A stretch of 6,642 nt of DNA from Actinomycetota bacterium (GTDB taxonomy: Bacteria > Actinomycetota > Acidimicrobiia > Acidimicrobiales > Ilumatobacteraceae), in NCBI GenBank assembly GCA_009704425.1, contig WLEG01000102.1, forward strand, positions 1-6,642, given 5' to 3'. Under the pieces are notes generated by a model. It did not search any database, was not told where the DNA came from, and worked only from the letters and a program-made list of their open reading frames with translations. Shown here one piece after another: positions 1-5,338 of the stretch. How positions within the stretch are numbered: position 1 is the first letter of the stretch; each line of letters opens with the position of its first letter. The translations under genes and the position numbers were made by a program.

Positions 1-1
1 C

Positions 2-412
2 CCGGAGGATCTCCTCCCGCATCGGCCACCGTTTCTTTTCGTCGACGAGGTTCTCGACCTGGTGCCCGGCGTCTCGGCGCGTGGAGTGTGGCGATTGACG
101 GGGGATGAGTGGTTCTTCCCCGGCCACTTCCCGGGTCGTCCGACGTTGCCGGGCGTGTTGATGTGCGAGGCGATCGCCCAAATGGGTGCCATCGCGGTGA
201 TCGCCGGTGGATCGGCCGGCGGACGTCTGCCTCTGTTCGGGGGACTGGACGCGGCGCGGTTCCGACGTCAGGTGGGTCCGGGGGATGAGCTCACGCTCGA
301 GGTGACCCTGGGCCGAATGTCGTCACGCGCCGGCAAGGGCTCGGGCCGTGCTCTGGTGGGAGACGCCGTGGCCTGCGAGTGCGACCTGATGTTCGTCCTG
401 GTGGACGCGTAG
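2..412 (+). CDS. fabZ: 3-hydroxyacyl-ACP dehydratase, FabZ type (5' end cut off by window)
   Basis: This gene encodes the hot-dog-fold dehydratase that removes water from 3-hydroxyacyl-ACP in the cytosolic type II fatty-acid cycle. The frame is open from base 2 to the TAG at 410-412, giving 136 visible residues. The family usually has about 145, so roughly 10-15 N-terminal residues lie outside the window. The fragment begins with the LLPHR-PFLFVDEVL block typical of the FabZ N-terminus, so the GTG at 62 is internal and not the start. The active-site block PGHFPGRPTLPGVL followed by EAIAQ supplies the catalytic His (fragment residue 42) and Glu (residue 56). The Glu, where FabA has Asp, marks it as FabZ rather than FabA. 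It is the only fatty-acid gene here on the plus strand and ends 11 bases from the stop of the opposing fabF. Its upstream partners are not visible. Confidence 0.93.
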   Translation, partial: PEDLLPHRPPFLFVDEVLDLVPGVSARGVWRLTGDEWFFPGHFPGRPTLPGVLMCEAIAQMGAIAVIAGGSAGGRLPLFGGLDAARFRRQVGPGDELTLEVTLGRMSSRAGKGSGRALVGDAVACECDLMFVLVDA

Positions 413-423
413 TCGAAGGAACG

Positions 424-1620
424 TCAGGCCGGGCCGAGGATGATCGACCCGTTGTGGCCACCGAAGCCGAAGTTGTTCGACATGGCCGGGGCGGGAGTCC
501 ACGGACGCGCCGAACCCATCACCACGTCGATGTCGACGTTCTGGTCGAGTTCGGTGGTTCCGGCCGTCGGCGGAATGAGGCCGTGTTGCATGGACAGCAG
601 CACCGACGCCGCTTCGAGAGCCCCGGCCGCTCCGAGCGCATGCCCGGTGACGCCCTTGATACTGGTGACCGCCGGACGGTGGTCACCGAAGACCGCCCGC
701 ACGGCCTCGGCTTCGGCCTCGTCGTTGCGCGGAGTGGAGGTTCCGTGTGCGTTGACGTAGGTGACGTCGGCGGGGGAAAGCCCGGCGTCGTCGAGAGCCA
801 TCTTCATGCAGGCGATCGCCCCCACACCGCCCGGCGAGGGAGCGGTGATGTGGTGGGCGTCGGCGTTGCTGGCGGCGCCGAGTATCTCGCCGAGAATGAC
901 CGCTCCGCGCGCGACGGCGTGATCCCACTCTTCGAGAACGAAGATGGCGGCGCCTTCGCCCATCACGAAGCCGTCGCGATCGCGATCGAACGGTCGGCTG
1001 CTTCCGACGGTGGACAACGCGGTCATGTTGCCGAAGCCCGCCAACGACGAGGGTGTCGCGGCCGCCTCCGTGCCGCCGCTGACGATGGCGTCACAACGTC
1101 CCATGGCGATGAGGCGCGCGGCATAACCCAGTGCATGGGTGGCCGCGGCGCACGCCGTGCAGATCGTCTCGTTCGGTCCCTGCAATCCGTAACGCATGGA
1201 GATGGCCGCCCCCGAGGCGTTGGCCATCATCATCGGGACGAGGAACGGGGACACCCGCCGCTCGCCTTTCTCCAGACGGATCTGCACCTGTTCTTCGAGG
1301 GTTCCGAGACCACCGATGCCCGTGCCGAGGATGACCCCGAAACGAGACGGATCGACGCCGATGGGACCCGAGTCGTGGTCGTTCGCTCCCGCTTGCGCGA
1401 GTGCTTCGGAGGCCGCGGCCAGTGCGAACTGCTCGACCCGGTCGGCCCGACGGGCCTCCTTGGGGTTCGCGAAGTACGGACCGGGATCCCAGTCCTCGAT
1501 GGTGATCCACTGACGGTTGGTCAGCCCGGGTCCGTGCAGGCCGGCCCAGAAGGCGCCCTTGCCGACCCCGCAGGTGGAGACGACGCCGAGCCCGGTGACT
1601 GCGACACGGCGTCCGAGCAT
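424..1620 (-). CDS. fabF: 3-oxoacyl-ACP synthase II (KAS II, FabF)
   Basis: FabF condenses malonyl-ACP with a growing acyl-ACP, releasing CO2, and is the elongating condensing enzyme of FAS II in the cytosol. The 398-residue protein has the thiolase fold. The nucleophilic Cys157 is in ICTACAAATHA, His292 in NAHGTSTP and His327 in KGVTGHALG with Lys322, giving the Cys-His-His set of the KAS I/II class. A glycine-rich NNFGFGGHN segment near residue 383 matches the gatekeeper loop. It is slightly shorter than the usual roughly 410 residues, with no active-site block missing. The ATG at 1618-1620 shares one base with the acpP stop (TGATG). I see no strong Shine-Dalgarno in front, so translational coupling to acpP is likely. 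It is the last gene of the operon and faces fabZ. FabB is the main alternative name; the acpP-fabF pairing favours FabF. Confidence 0.95.
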   Translation of the reverse strand: MLGRRVAVTGLGVVSTCGVGKGAFWAGLHGPGLTNRQWITIEDWDPGPYFANPKEARRADRVEQFALAAASEALAQAGANDHDSGPIGVDPSRFGVILGTGIGGLGTLEEQVQIRLEKGERRVSPFLVPMMMANASGAAISMRYGLQGPNETICTACAAATHALGYAARLIAMGRCDAIVSGGTEAAATPSSLAGFGNMTALSTVGSSRPFDRDRDGFVMGEGAAIFVLEEWDHAVARGAVILGEILGAASNADAHHITAPSPGGVGAIACMKMALDDAGLSPADVTYVNAHGTSTPRNDEAEAEAVRAVFGDHRPAVTSIKGVTGHALGAAGALEAASVLLSMQHGLIPPTAGTTELDQNVDIDVVMGSARPWTPAPAMSNNFGFGGHNGSIILGPA

Positions 1621-1859
1621 CAGCCCAGCTTTCCGACGATGAGGTCGAAGGCCTGACCGACGGTCTTGATGTCCTCGACCTCCTTCTCGGGTACCTCGAC
1701 GCCGAACTCTTCCTCGAGGGCCATGACGAGTTCCACGAGATCGAGGCTGTCCGCCTCGAGGTCGTCACCGAACGACGCCTCGGGGACGACCTTGTCGGCG
1801 TCCACGCTGAGCACGTCGACGGCGCACTTGCGGAAGCGGGCGAATAGTTCCTGATCCAT
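1620..1859 (-). CDS. acpP: acyl carrier protein
   Basis: ACP carries the growing acyl chain on a 4'-phosphopantetheine arm and is the shared substrate carrier of every other fatty-acid enzyme encoded here. The 79-residue acidic protein has the attachment motif ADSLDLVELVM, with Ser38 as the modified residue, and the usual four-helix length. I chose the ATG at 1859 because a CTCCT on the plus strand (AGGAG on the mRNA) sits at 1868-1872, 8 bases upstream, and because the protein then begins at MDQELFARF, as ACPs do. A longer frame starting at 1883 would add eight non-conserved residues and swallow the Shine-Dalgarno. The 75-base gap to fabG is the only real gap in the operon and may allow separate tuning of ACP, which is normally needed at high level. 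It is tightly coupled to fabF downstream. Confidence 0.96.
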   Translation of the reverse strand: MDQELFARFRKCAVDVLSVDADKVVPEASFGDDLEADSLDLVELVMALEEEFGVEVPEKEVEDIKTVGQAFDLIVGKLG

Positions 1860-1867
1860 GTTGGGCT

Positions 1868-1872
1868 CTCCT
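1868..1872 (-). promoter_or_regulatory. Shine-Dalgarno of acpP
   Basis: The mRNA reads AGGAG, 8 bases before the ATG at 1859. It decides that start over the in-frame upstream start at 1883. A small GC-rich hairpin lies 4 bases further upstream and may influence access to this site. Confidence 0.8.
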
Positions 1873-1876
1873 GACC

Positions 1877-1890
1877 GCGCCACGAGGCGC
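1877..1890 (-). promoter_or_regulatory. small hairpin just upstream of the acpP ribosome binding site
   Basis: The mRNA strand reads GCGCC-TCGT-GGCGC: a perfect 5-bp all-GC stem with a 4-base loop, ending 4 bases before the acpP Shine-Dalgarno. Together with the hairpin at 1921-1934 it makes a tandem pair in the only gap of the operon. It could protect or process the downstream acpP-fabF message; this role is inferred and not visible in the sequence. Confidence 0.35.
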
Positions 1891-1920
1891 TACTCAACTG
1901 TAAACGGTGGGTGACTCTCG

Positions 1921-1934
1921 ACGAGGTTTCTCGT
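1921..1934 (-). promoter_or_regulatory. small hairpin directly after the fabG stop
   Basis: The mRNA reads ACGAG-AAAC-CTCGT: a perfect 5-bp stem with a 4-base loop beginning one base after the fabG stop codon. There is no T tract behind it, so it is a poor candidate for a full terminator. A 3'-end stabiliser of the fabD-fabH-fabG message, or chance, are the alternatives. Confidence 0.3.
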
Positions 1935-2639
1935 TCAGTGTCCCATACCGAGGCCGCCGTCCACCGGCAGTACCGCACCGGTGATGTACGCGGCGTCGTC
2001 GGACGCGAGGAACGCGATGGCGGCCGCGATCTCGTCGGCGGAGGCGATGCGCGACAACGGCACCGCGGCCGACAGTTCGGCCAATCGCTCGGGTCCGAGG
2101 GCCGCGGTCATCTCGGTCTCCACGGGTCCGGGGGCCACGACGTTGACCGTGATCGATCGACTGGCGAATTCGCGCGCCAGTGACCGGGCCAGACCCACGA
2201 GTCCGGCCTTCGAGGCCGCGTAGTTCGCCTGCCCGGCCGAACCGAGCAAGGCCACGACGGACCCCACGAAGATGATTCGACCGTGACGAGCACGGATCAT
2301 CCCCTTGGACGCCCTCTTGGCCACGCGGAACGCCGCCGTGAGATTCGCGTCGAGAACCTCGGTGAAGGATTCCTCCGACATCTTCAGCAACAAGCCGTCC
2401 CGCGTCACACCCGCGTTGGACACGACGATCTCGACGGGTCCCAACGCTTCCTCCACGGCGGTGAACGCGGCGTCGACGGAGTCCCCCGAGCGCACGTCGC
2501 ATTGCACGGCGAAGAATCCGTCGGGCGGTGGAGACGAGTTGTAGGTGACCGCGACCTTGTGACCGGCATCGGCGAGACGCCGCGCGGTGGCCAGTCCGAT
2601 GCCCTTGGAGCCGCCGGTGATCAGGACCACGCGACTCAT
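1935..2639 (-). CDS. fabG: 3-oxoacyl-ACP reductase, MabA-type FabG
   Basis: FabG is the cytosolic short-chain dehydrogenase that reduces 3-oxoacyl-ACP with NADPH. The 234-residue protein has the nucleotide-binding motif TGGSKGIG (residues 8-15), the SNAG segment with Asn75, Asn99, Ser127 in FVGSVV, and the catalytic Tyr140 and Lys144 in YAASK, giving the full Asn-Ser-Tyr-Lys set. The region after beta strand 2 (PPPDGFFAVQCDV) is shorter than in E. coli FabG, and the C-terminus ends GLGMGH; both are traits of the actinobacterial MabA/FabG1 branch. The start is the ATG at 2637-2639. It overlaps the fabH stop by four bases (ATGA) and is preceded, 6 bases upstream, by a strong GGGGAGG Shine-Dalgarno. 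The same frame stays open much further upstream across fabH, but that part has no family similarity and is a high-GC artefact. SDR relatives with other substrates exist, but the operon settles the role. Confidence 0.95.
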   Translation of the reverse strand: MSRVVLITGGSKGIGLATARRLADAGHKVAVTYNSSPPPDGFFAVQCDVRSGDSVDAAFTAVEEALGPVEIVVSNAGVTRDGLLLKMSEESFTEVLDANLTAAFRVAKRASKGMIRARHGRIIFVGSVVALLGSAGQANYAASKAGLVGLARSLAREFASRSITVNVVAPGPVETEMTAALGPERLAELSAAVPLSRIASADEIAAAIAFLASDDAAYITGAVLPVDGGLGMGH

Positions 2640-3589
2640 CGTCGGCCTCCCCAACGCAGCACGGCGCTGGCCGCGGTCATGCCCGCGCCGAACCCGACGA
2701 GAAGAACGAGATCTCCGGGGTGAAGACGGTCGTTGTTCAACGCGTCGACGAGGGCGAGGGGAATGGATGCCGACGAGGTGTTGCCCGTGTAGTGGAGCAC
2801 CGTGGCCGCCTTTTCGATGGGGATTCCGAGGCGTTCGCAGGCGGCCTGGATGATGCGGATGTTGGCTTGATGGGGAACGACCAACGCGATGTCTTCGGCA
2901 CCGACTCCCGCGGCCGTCAGGGACTTCTGGCCCGAGTCCACCATGATCCGCACCGCGCGACGGAAGACCTCCTTGCCCTCCATCTGGATGAATCCACCGA
3001 TGTCCGAGTACAGGAGTTCCTCGGCGGAACCGTCGGAGTCGAGGTCCCAGGCGAGTAGTTGTCCGGGGCCGTCGACGGCCTCCAGAACCACCGCACCGGA
3101 ACCGTCGGCGAACAAGACCGCGGTGTTGCGATCGTTCCAGTCGGTGATGCGCGACAGGGTGTCGGTGCCGATCACGAGCACCTTGCGGGCTCCGATGGCG
3201 ACGAGTCCGTGCGCCACCGTGAGCGCGTAGACGAAACCGCTGCAGGCGGCGTTCACGTCGAAGGCCCCGCACGACAGTCCGAGCGCGTTCTGCACGTGGG
3301 CCGACGTGGCCGGAACGGTTCTGTCCGGGGTGGTTGTGGACAGGACCAAAGCGTCGATCTCGCTCGGATCCACACCGGACATGGCGAGGGCCTGTCGGGC
3401 ACTCGCGATGCTGAGTTCGGCGGTGGTCCCTCCGACGTGACGTTCGGAGATTCCGCTGCGCTCCTTGATCCATTCGTCGGAGGTGTCGAGGGTCTTGGTG
3501 AGATCGGCGTTGGTGACGACCTTGTCGGGCAAGGCACTTCCCCAACCGGTGATGACGGCCCCGCGGGATCCGGGCAAGGTCGCCGGCAT
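2636..3589 (-). CDS. fabH: 3-oxoacyl-ACP synthase III (KAS III, FabH)
   Basis: FabH starts fatty-acid chains by condensing an acyl-CoA primer with malonyl-ACP in the cytosol, and so sets which starter units (straight or branched) enter the membrane lipids. The 317-residue protein has the KAS III Cys-His-Asn triad: Cys116 in NAACSGF, His240 in PHQANIRI and Asn270 in YTGNTSS. The family blocks DEWIKERSGI near residue 38, WNDRNTAVLFADG near 151 and the C-terminal GFGAGMT near 299 are all present, and the length is normal. The ATG at 3587-3589 lies one base after the fabD stop (TGA-G-ATG). A GAGGA Shine-Dalgarno sits about 9 bases upstream, inside fabD. The stop overlaps the fabG start. Primer preference (acetyl versus branched) cannot be read from the sequence by eye. 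Confidence 0.95.
   Translation of the reverse strand: MPATLPGSRGAVITGWGSALPDKVVTNADLTKTLDTSDEWIKERSGISERHVGGTTAELSIASARQALAMSGVDPSEIDALVLSTTTPDRTVPATSAHVQNALGLSCGAFDVNAACSGFVYALTVAHGLVAIGARKVLVIGTDTLSRITDWNDRNTAVLFADGSGAVVLEAVDGPGQLLAWDLDSDGSAEELLYSDIGGFIQMEGKEVFRRAVRIMVDSGQKSLTAAGVGAEDIALVVPHQANIRIIQAACERLGIPIEKAATVLHYTGNTSSASIPLALVDALNNDRLHPGDLVLLVGFGAGMTAASAVLRWGGRR
2646..2652 (-). promoter_or_regulatory. Shine-Dalgarno of fabG inside the fabH 3' end
   Basis: The mRNA reads GGGGAGG, 6 bases before the fabG ATG at 2639, within the last codons of fabH. It fixes the fabG start and shows that fabG can load its own ribosomes despite the ATGA overlap. Confidence 0.75.
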
Positions 3590-3590
3590 C

Positions 3591-4766
3591 TCAGGCCGTC
3601 CTCAGCCAGGCGATCGGTTGACGGGGCGTGATTCGCTCGCCGTCGACCGCGATGAAGGCCTGCAGGATTCCGGCGAAGGCCGAGCGAACCTCGGCGTCGC
3701 CGACGGTGCCGATGACGGTTCCGATCTCGATGCCGGCACCCGGCGCCAGATCCGTTCGCGGGCTGAAGACCCCGGCGGCGGGGCTGACGACCAACCGTTC
3801 GACGGCGAACAGGTGCTCGCCCTCCAACTGTGCGGGGGAGGTGGGCGAGGAGTTGTTCACCCATTCGATGAACTTGTCGAGATCGTCGGGCGTGGCGATG
3901 GAAATCGTGCGCGCACCGTCGATGGTCCTCTTGGCCATGCCGGTGAGCACGCCTCCGGGTCCGAGCTCGGCGAAACTCGTGACACCCAGTTCGGACAGGC
4001 CGACCAGACATTGCCGCCACCGCACCGGACTCGAGAGTTGTGCCGAGAGAAGGCTGGCCCATTCGTCGCCACGATCATGGGCGGCGGCGTCGACGTTGGA
4101 GATGACCGGCACGTCGGTGTCGCGGGGGTTGGCGGCGGCGATGGCCTGACGTAGACGATCGCGAGCCGGAGCCATGAACGGCGTGTGGAAGGCTCCCGAC
4201 ACCGGAAGGGGCATGGCCTTCTTCGCTCCCAATTCCTTGGCGATCTCGATCGCTTTGGACACACCGTCGGGTGATCCGGCGATCACGATCTGTCCGGGGG
4301 CGTTGAAGTTCGCCACCCACACGTCCGAATCCGCGCGTCGACAGGCGACCTCGACCAACTCGTCGTCCAGACCGAGGATCGCCGACATCGTTCCGGGATT
4401 GGACGTGCCCGCCTCGTGCATGGCATCGGCTCGCTCGCACACCAGACGCACGCCGTCGTCGAAGCCGAGTGCTCCGGTGGCCGTGAGGGCCGTGTACTCG
4501 CCGAGGCTGTGTCCGGCGCAGAAACTCGGCTCCACGCCGAGACGCTCCACCGCGTCCAGCACCATCAGGCTGGACACGAACGTCGTCAGTTGGGCGTTTC
4601 GCGTGTCCTTCAGTTCGTCGGCATCGGCGTCGAGGAGCAATCGCGCCACGTCGCGTCCGGCGACCTCGCTGGCCTCGGAGACCAGTTCCCACGAATCGTG
4701 GTCGGCCCACGGACGTCCCATTCCGGGCCGCTGCGAACCCTGACCGGGAAAAGTGAATGCGAGCAC
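3591..4766 (-). CDS. fabD: malonyl-CoA:ACP transacylase FabD with extra C-terminal biotinyl/lipoyl-like domain
   Basis: FabD moves malonyl from CoA to ACP, feeding both condensing enzymes of this operon. Residues 1 to about 305 are a complete FabD: the GQGSQ loop (Gln9), the nucleophile Ser87 in GHSLGE, His194 in SGAFHTPFM and the late ELGPGGVLTGM block. FabD normally ends near residue 310, but this protein has 391. After a Ser/Pro-containing linker (about 304-315) comes a 76-residue region with two similar halves. The first runs from VVSPAAGVF to GAGIEIGTVIG, the second from VRSAFAGIL to DGERITPRQPIAWL, matching the two-fold repeat of biotinyl/lipoyl domains. The hairpin that normally holds the modified lysine reads VGDAEV, and no lysine occurs anywhere in the domain, so it cannot be biotinylated or lipoylated there. 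The start is GTG at 4766, with no well-spaced Shine-Dalgarno; a -10-like TAAGTT 7 bases upstream suggests a leaderless message. It is the first gene of the operon. Confidence 0.94.
   Translation of the reverse strand: MLAFTFPGQGSQRPGMGRPWADHDSWELVSEASEVAGRDVARLLLDADADELKDTRNAQLTTFVSSLMVLDAVERLGVEPSFCAGHSLGEYTALTATGALGFDDGVRLVCERADAMHEAGTSNPGTMSAILGLDDELVEVACRRADSDVWVANFNAPGQIVIAGSPDGVSKAIEIAKELGAKKAMPLPVSGAFHTPFMAPARDRLRQAIAAANPRDTDVPVISNVDAAAHDRGDEWASLLSAQLSSPVRWRQCLVGLSELGVTSFAELGPGGVLTGMAKRTIDGARTISIATPDDLDKFIEWVNNSSPTSPAQLEGEHLFAVERLVVSPAAGVFSPRTDLAPGAGIEIGTVIGTVGDAEVRSAFAGILQAFIAVDGERITPRQPIAWLRTA
3594..3821 (-). other. fused barrel-sandwich (biotinyl/lipoyl-like) domain of FabD, lysine-free
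   Basis: This segment covers FabD residues 316-391. It has the spacing of the biotinyl/lipoyl fold: a V-S-P-x-A-G turn, then G-x-x-I-x-x-G-x-x-I, then a short turn, then V-x-S-x-x-A-G followed by D-G-E-x-I and P-I-A-W-L. It continues the same reading frame as FabD and the same protein ends with it, so it is a true fusion at sequence level. The absence of lysine argues for a docking or structural role. The domain call rests on pattern by eye and is less certain than the FabD call. Confidence 0.65.
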
Positions 4767-4773
4767 AGCGGAG

Positions 4774-4779
4774 AACTTA
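4774..4779 (-). promoter_or_regulatory. candidate -10 element of the fabD operon (leaderless)
   Basis: The minus strand reads TAAGTT, fitting the actinobacterial TANNNT -10 pattern. It ends 7 bases before the GTG start of fabD, which would place the first transcribed base at or next to the start codon. I see no convincing -35. The lack of a Shine-Dalgarno at normal spacing supports a leaderless start. Confidence 0.4.
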
Positions 4780-4787
4780 GACCTTCC

Positions 4788-4798
4788 CCGACCGTCGG
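4788..4798. promoter_or_regulatory. inverted repeat CCGAC-C-GTCGG, possible operator
   Basis: This is a perfect 5+5 base inverted repeat with a one-base centre, placed just upstream of the candidate -10 of fabD, where a repressor would overlap the -10/-35 spacer. Fatty-acid operons of actinobacteria are commonly controlled by dedicated regulators, but I do not recognise this as a known operator. In GC-rich DNA such a short repeat can arise by chance. Confidence 0.22.
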
Positions 4799-4824
4799 CC
4801 GCGTCTCATGTGACGTCGAACGGG

Positions 4825-4851
4825 TGGACGCACGAGAGCATCGGGTAGCGT
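4825..4851 (+). promoter_or_regulatory. candidate promoter of the tRNA gene
   Basis: A TANNNT-type -10 (TAGCGT, 4846-4851) lies 9 bases before the mature tRNA 5' end. A weak -35-like TGGACG (4825-4830) lies 15 bases further upstream, slightly shorter than the ideal spacing. Transcription would begin within a few bases of the tRNA. Confidence 0.4.
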
Positions 4852-4860
4852 GTCGGGCAC

Positions 4861-4933
4861 GCCCCGGTAGCCCAACGGCAGAGGCAGCGGCTTCAAACTC
4901 CGTACGGTGTGGGTTCGAATCCCACCCGGGGCA
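4861..4933 (+). tRNA. class I tRNA with anticodon CAA (nominally Leu; identity uncertain)
   Basis: The 73-base cloverleaf folds well. The acceptor stem has 7 GC pairs (4861-4867 with 4926-4932), and the discriminator is A4933. The D arm (4870-4885) has three pairs and GG at 4877-4878. The T arm is a perfect 5-bp stem (4909-4913 with 4921-4925) with the loop TTCGAAT. Exactly 23 bases separate the D and T arms, placing T at position 33 and CAA (4894-4896) at the anticodon. A15 (4875) and T48 (4908) can form the Levitt pair, so the core looks intact. CAA reads the Leu codon UUG, and A73 suits Leu. However, bacterial tRNA-Leu is normally class II with a long variable arm, and this one has only 5 bases there. 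The anticodon stem has a C-T mismatch at 31-39 and a G-T pair at 27-43. The CCA end is not encoded. A shifted loop giving TCA would need a much poorer stem. Confidence 0.82.
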
Positions 4934-4948
4934 CAACTTCTGTTTCCG

Positions 4949-4954
4949 TACACT
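4949..4954 (+). promoter_or_regulatory. candidate -10 element for the small helical protein (leaderless)
   Basis: TACACT fits TANNNT and ends 6 bases before the ATG at 4961, too close for a Shine-Dalgarno in the transcript. Transcription would start at the initiation codon. No good -35 is visible in the end of the tRNA gene, so read-through from the tRNA promoter is an alternative. Confidence 0.45.
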
Positions 4955-4960
4955 GCCCGC

Positions 4961-5245
4961 ATGGGCCGACGACTGACCGAGCGTCGTTTACGGGACGTCG
5001 GGTCCCGCTTACGAACCATGCGAGCGTCCTTGGCCGTTGCCGAGGAGCAGTTGGCGCACCTGGCCGACGAGGCCGAGGAGAAGGGTCTGAAGGCGCTGGT
5101 GTCCGAGACACCGGGTGCCGACCTCGAGTACCGGGAGGCGCGGCGTCACGCCGACGCCATGGTCCGTCATCGTGACGCGGTGAAGGCGTCCATCGCCGAA
5201 TTGGAAGCGCGTCAGGACCAGTTGTTGGATCAACTGGGCTCGTGA
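4961..5245 (+). CDS. small charged helical (coiled-coil-like) protein, function unknown
   Basis: I do not recognise this 94-residue protein. It is rich in Glu, Arg, Ala and Leu, with no signal peptide, membrane segment or cysteine, so it is probably cytosolic. Residues 14-46 and 54-92 read as two long amphipathic helices joined by a turn SETPGA (48-53), suggesting a helical hairpin or antiparallel coiled coil. The N-terminus (GRRLTERRLR) is strongly basic and could contact nucleic acid; that is inference. I chose the ATG at 4961 because the frame before it runs into the tRNA gene, where the translated VRIPPGAQ is a familiar tRNA artefact, and because a -10-like TACACT lies 6 bases upstream. 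It is followed at once by a GC hairpin. It lies between a tRNA and the pdtaR-polA pair, and its frame and codon use look like those of its neighbours. Confidence 0.75.
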   Translation: MGRRLTERRLRDVGSRLRTMRASLAVAEEQLAHLADEAEEKGLKALVSETPGADLEYREARRHADAMVRHRDAVKASIAELEARQDQLLDQLGS

Positions 5246-5246
5246 T

Positions 5247-5267
5247 CCCGGCCGCGTGCGGGCCGGG
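5247..5267 (+). terminator. GC-rich hairpin after the small helical gene, possible terminator
   Basis: CCCGGCC (5247-5253) pairs perfectly with GGCCGGG (5261-5267) around a 7-base loop, starting one base after the TGA. There is no T tract behind it, as is often the case for hairpin terminators in high-GC actinobacteria. It would separate the small gene from pdtaR. It also overlaps the upstream GTG at 5267, which makes that codon an unlikely start for pdtaR. Confidence 0.5.
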
Positions 5268-5338
5268 TGTGGCCGATGCGATCGTCGCCCGGCGGTTCGA
5301 ACGATGGCGGGATGCCGTCGGGGTGGTTGAATGACGTC

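Noticed and set aside
379..1656. Open plus-strand frame of 425 codons opposite fabF
   Set aside because: It is antisense to a clear KAS II gene and overlaps the fabZ 3' end; the translation is a low-complexity Arg/Gly/Asp mix with no family pattern, as expected from the complement of GC-rich coding DNA.
1877..1934. The two hairpins before acpP as a PdtaR (ANTAR) target
   Set aside because: ANTAR targets are described as paired hairpins with six-base loops having A first and G fourth. Opening the closing pairs here gives loops GAAACC and CTCGTG, neither of which fits.
2640..3545. FabG as the C-terminal half of a 536-residue fusion
   Set aside because: The upstream part reads across fabH in the wrong frame and is Arg-rich without motifs; a strong Shine-Dalgarno and the ATGA overlap place the true start at 2639.
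4892..4898. Reading the tRNA anticodon as TCA (selenocysteine or opal suppressor)
   Set aside because: It needs the loop shifted by one base, which leaves a poor anticodon stem and breaks the standard 23-base spacing between D and T arms; a selenocysteine tRNA would also need a long variable arm.
4907..4960. Start of the small protein inside the tRNA
   Set aside because: The translated VRIPPGAQ is the usual artefact of reading a tRNA T arm; ATG 4961 with a -10-like element 6 bases upstream is better.
5295..5302. GTTCGAAC palindrome upstream of pdtaR, resembling a tRNA T-arm core
   Set aside because: No matching acceptor or anticodon arm surrounds it, so it is not a tRNA remnant; eight bases are too few to support an operator.
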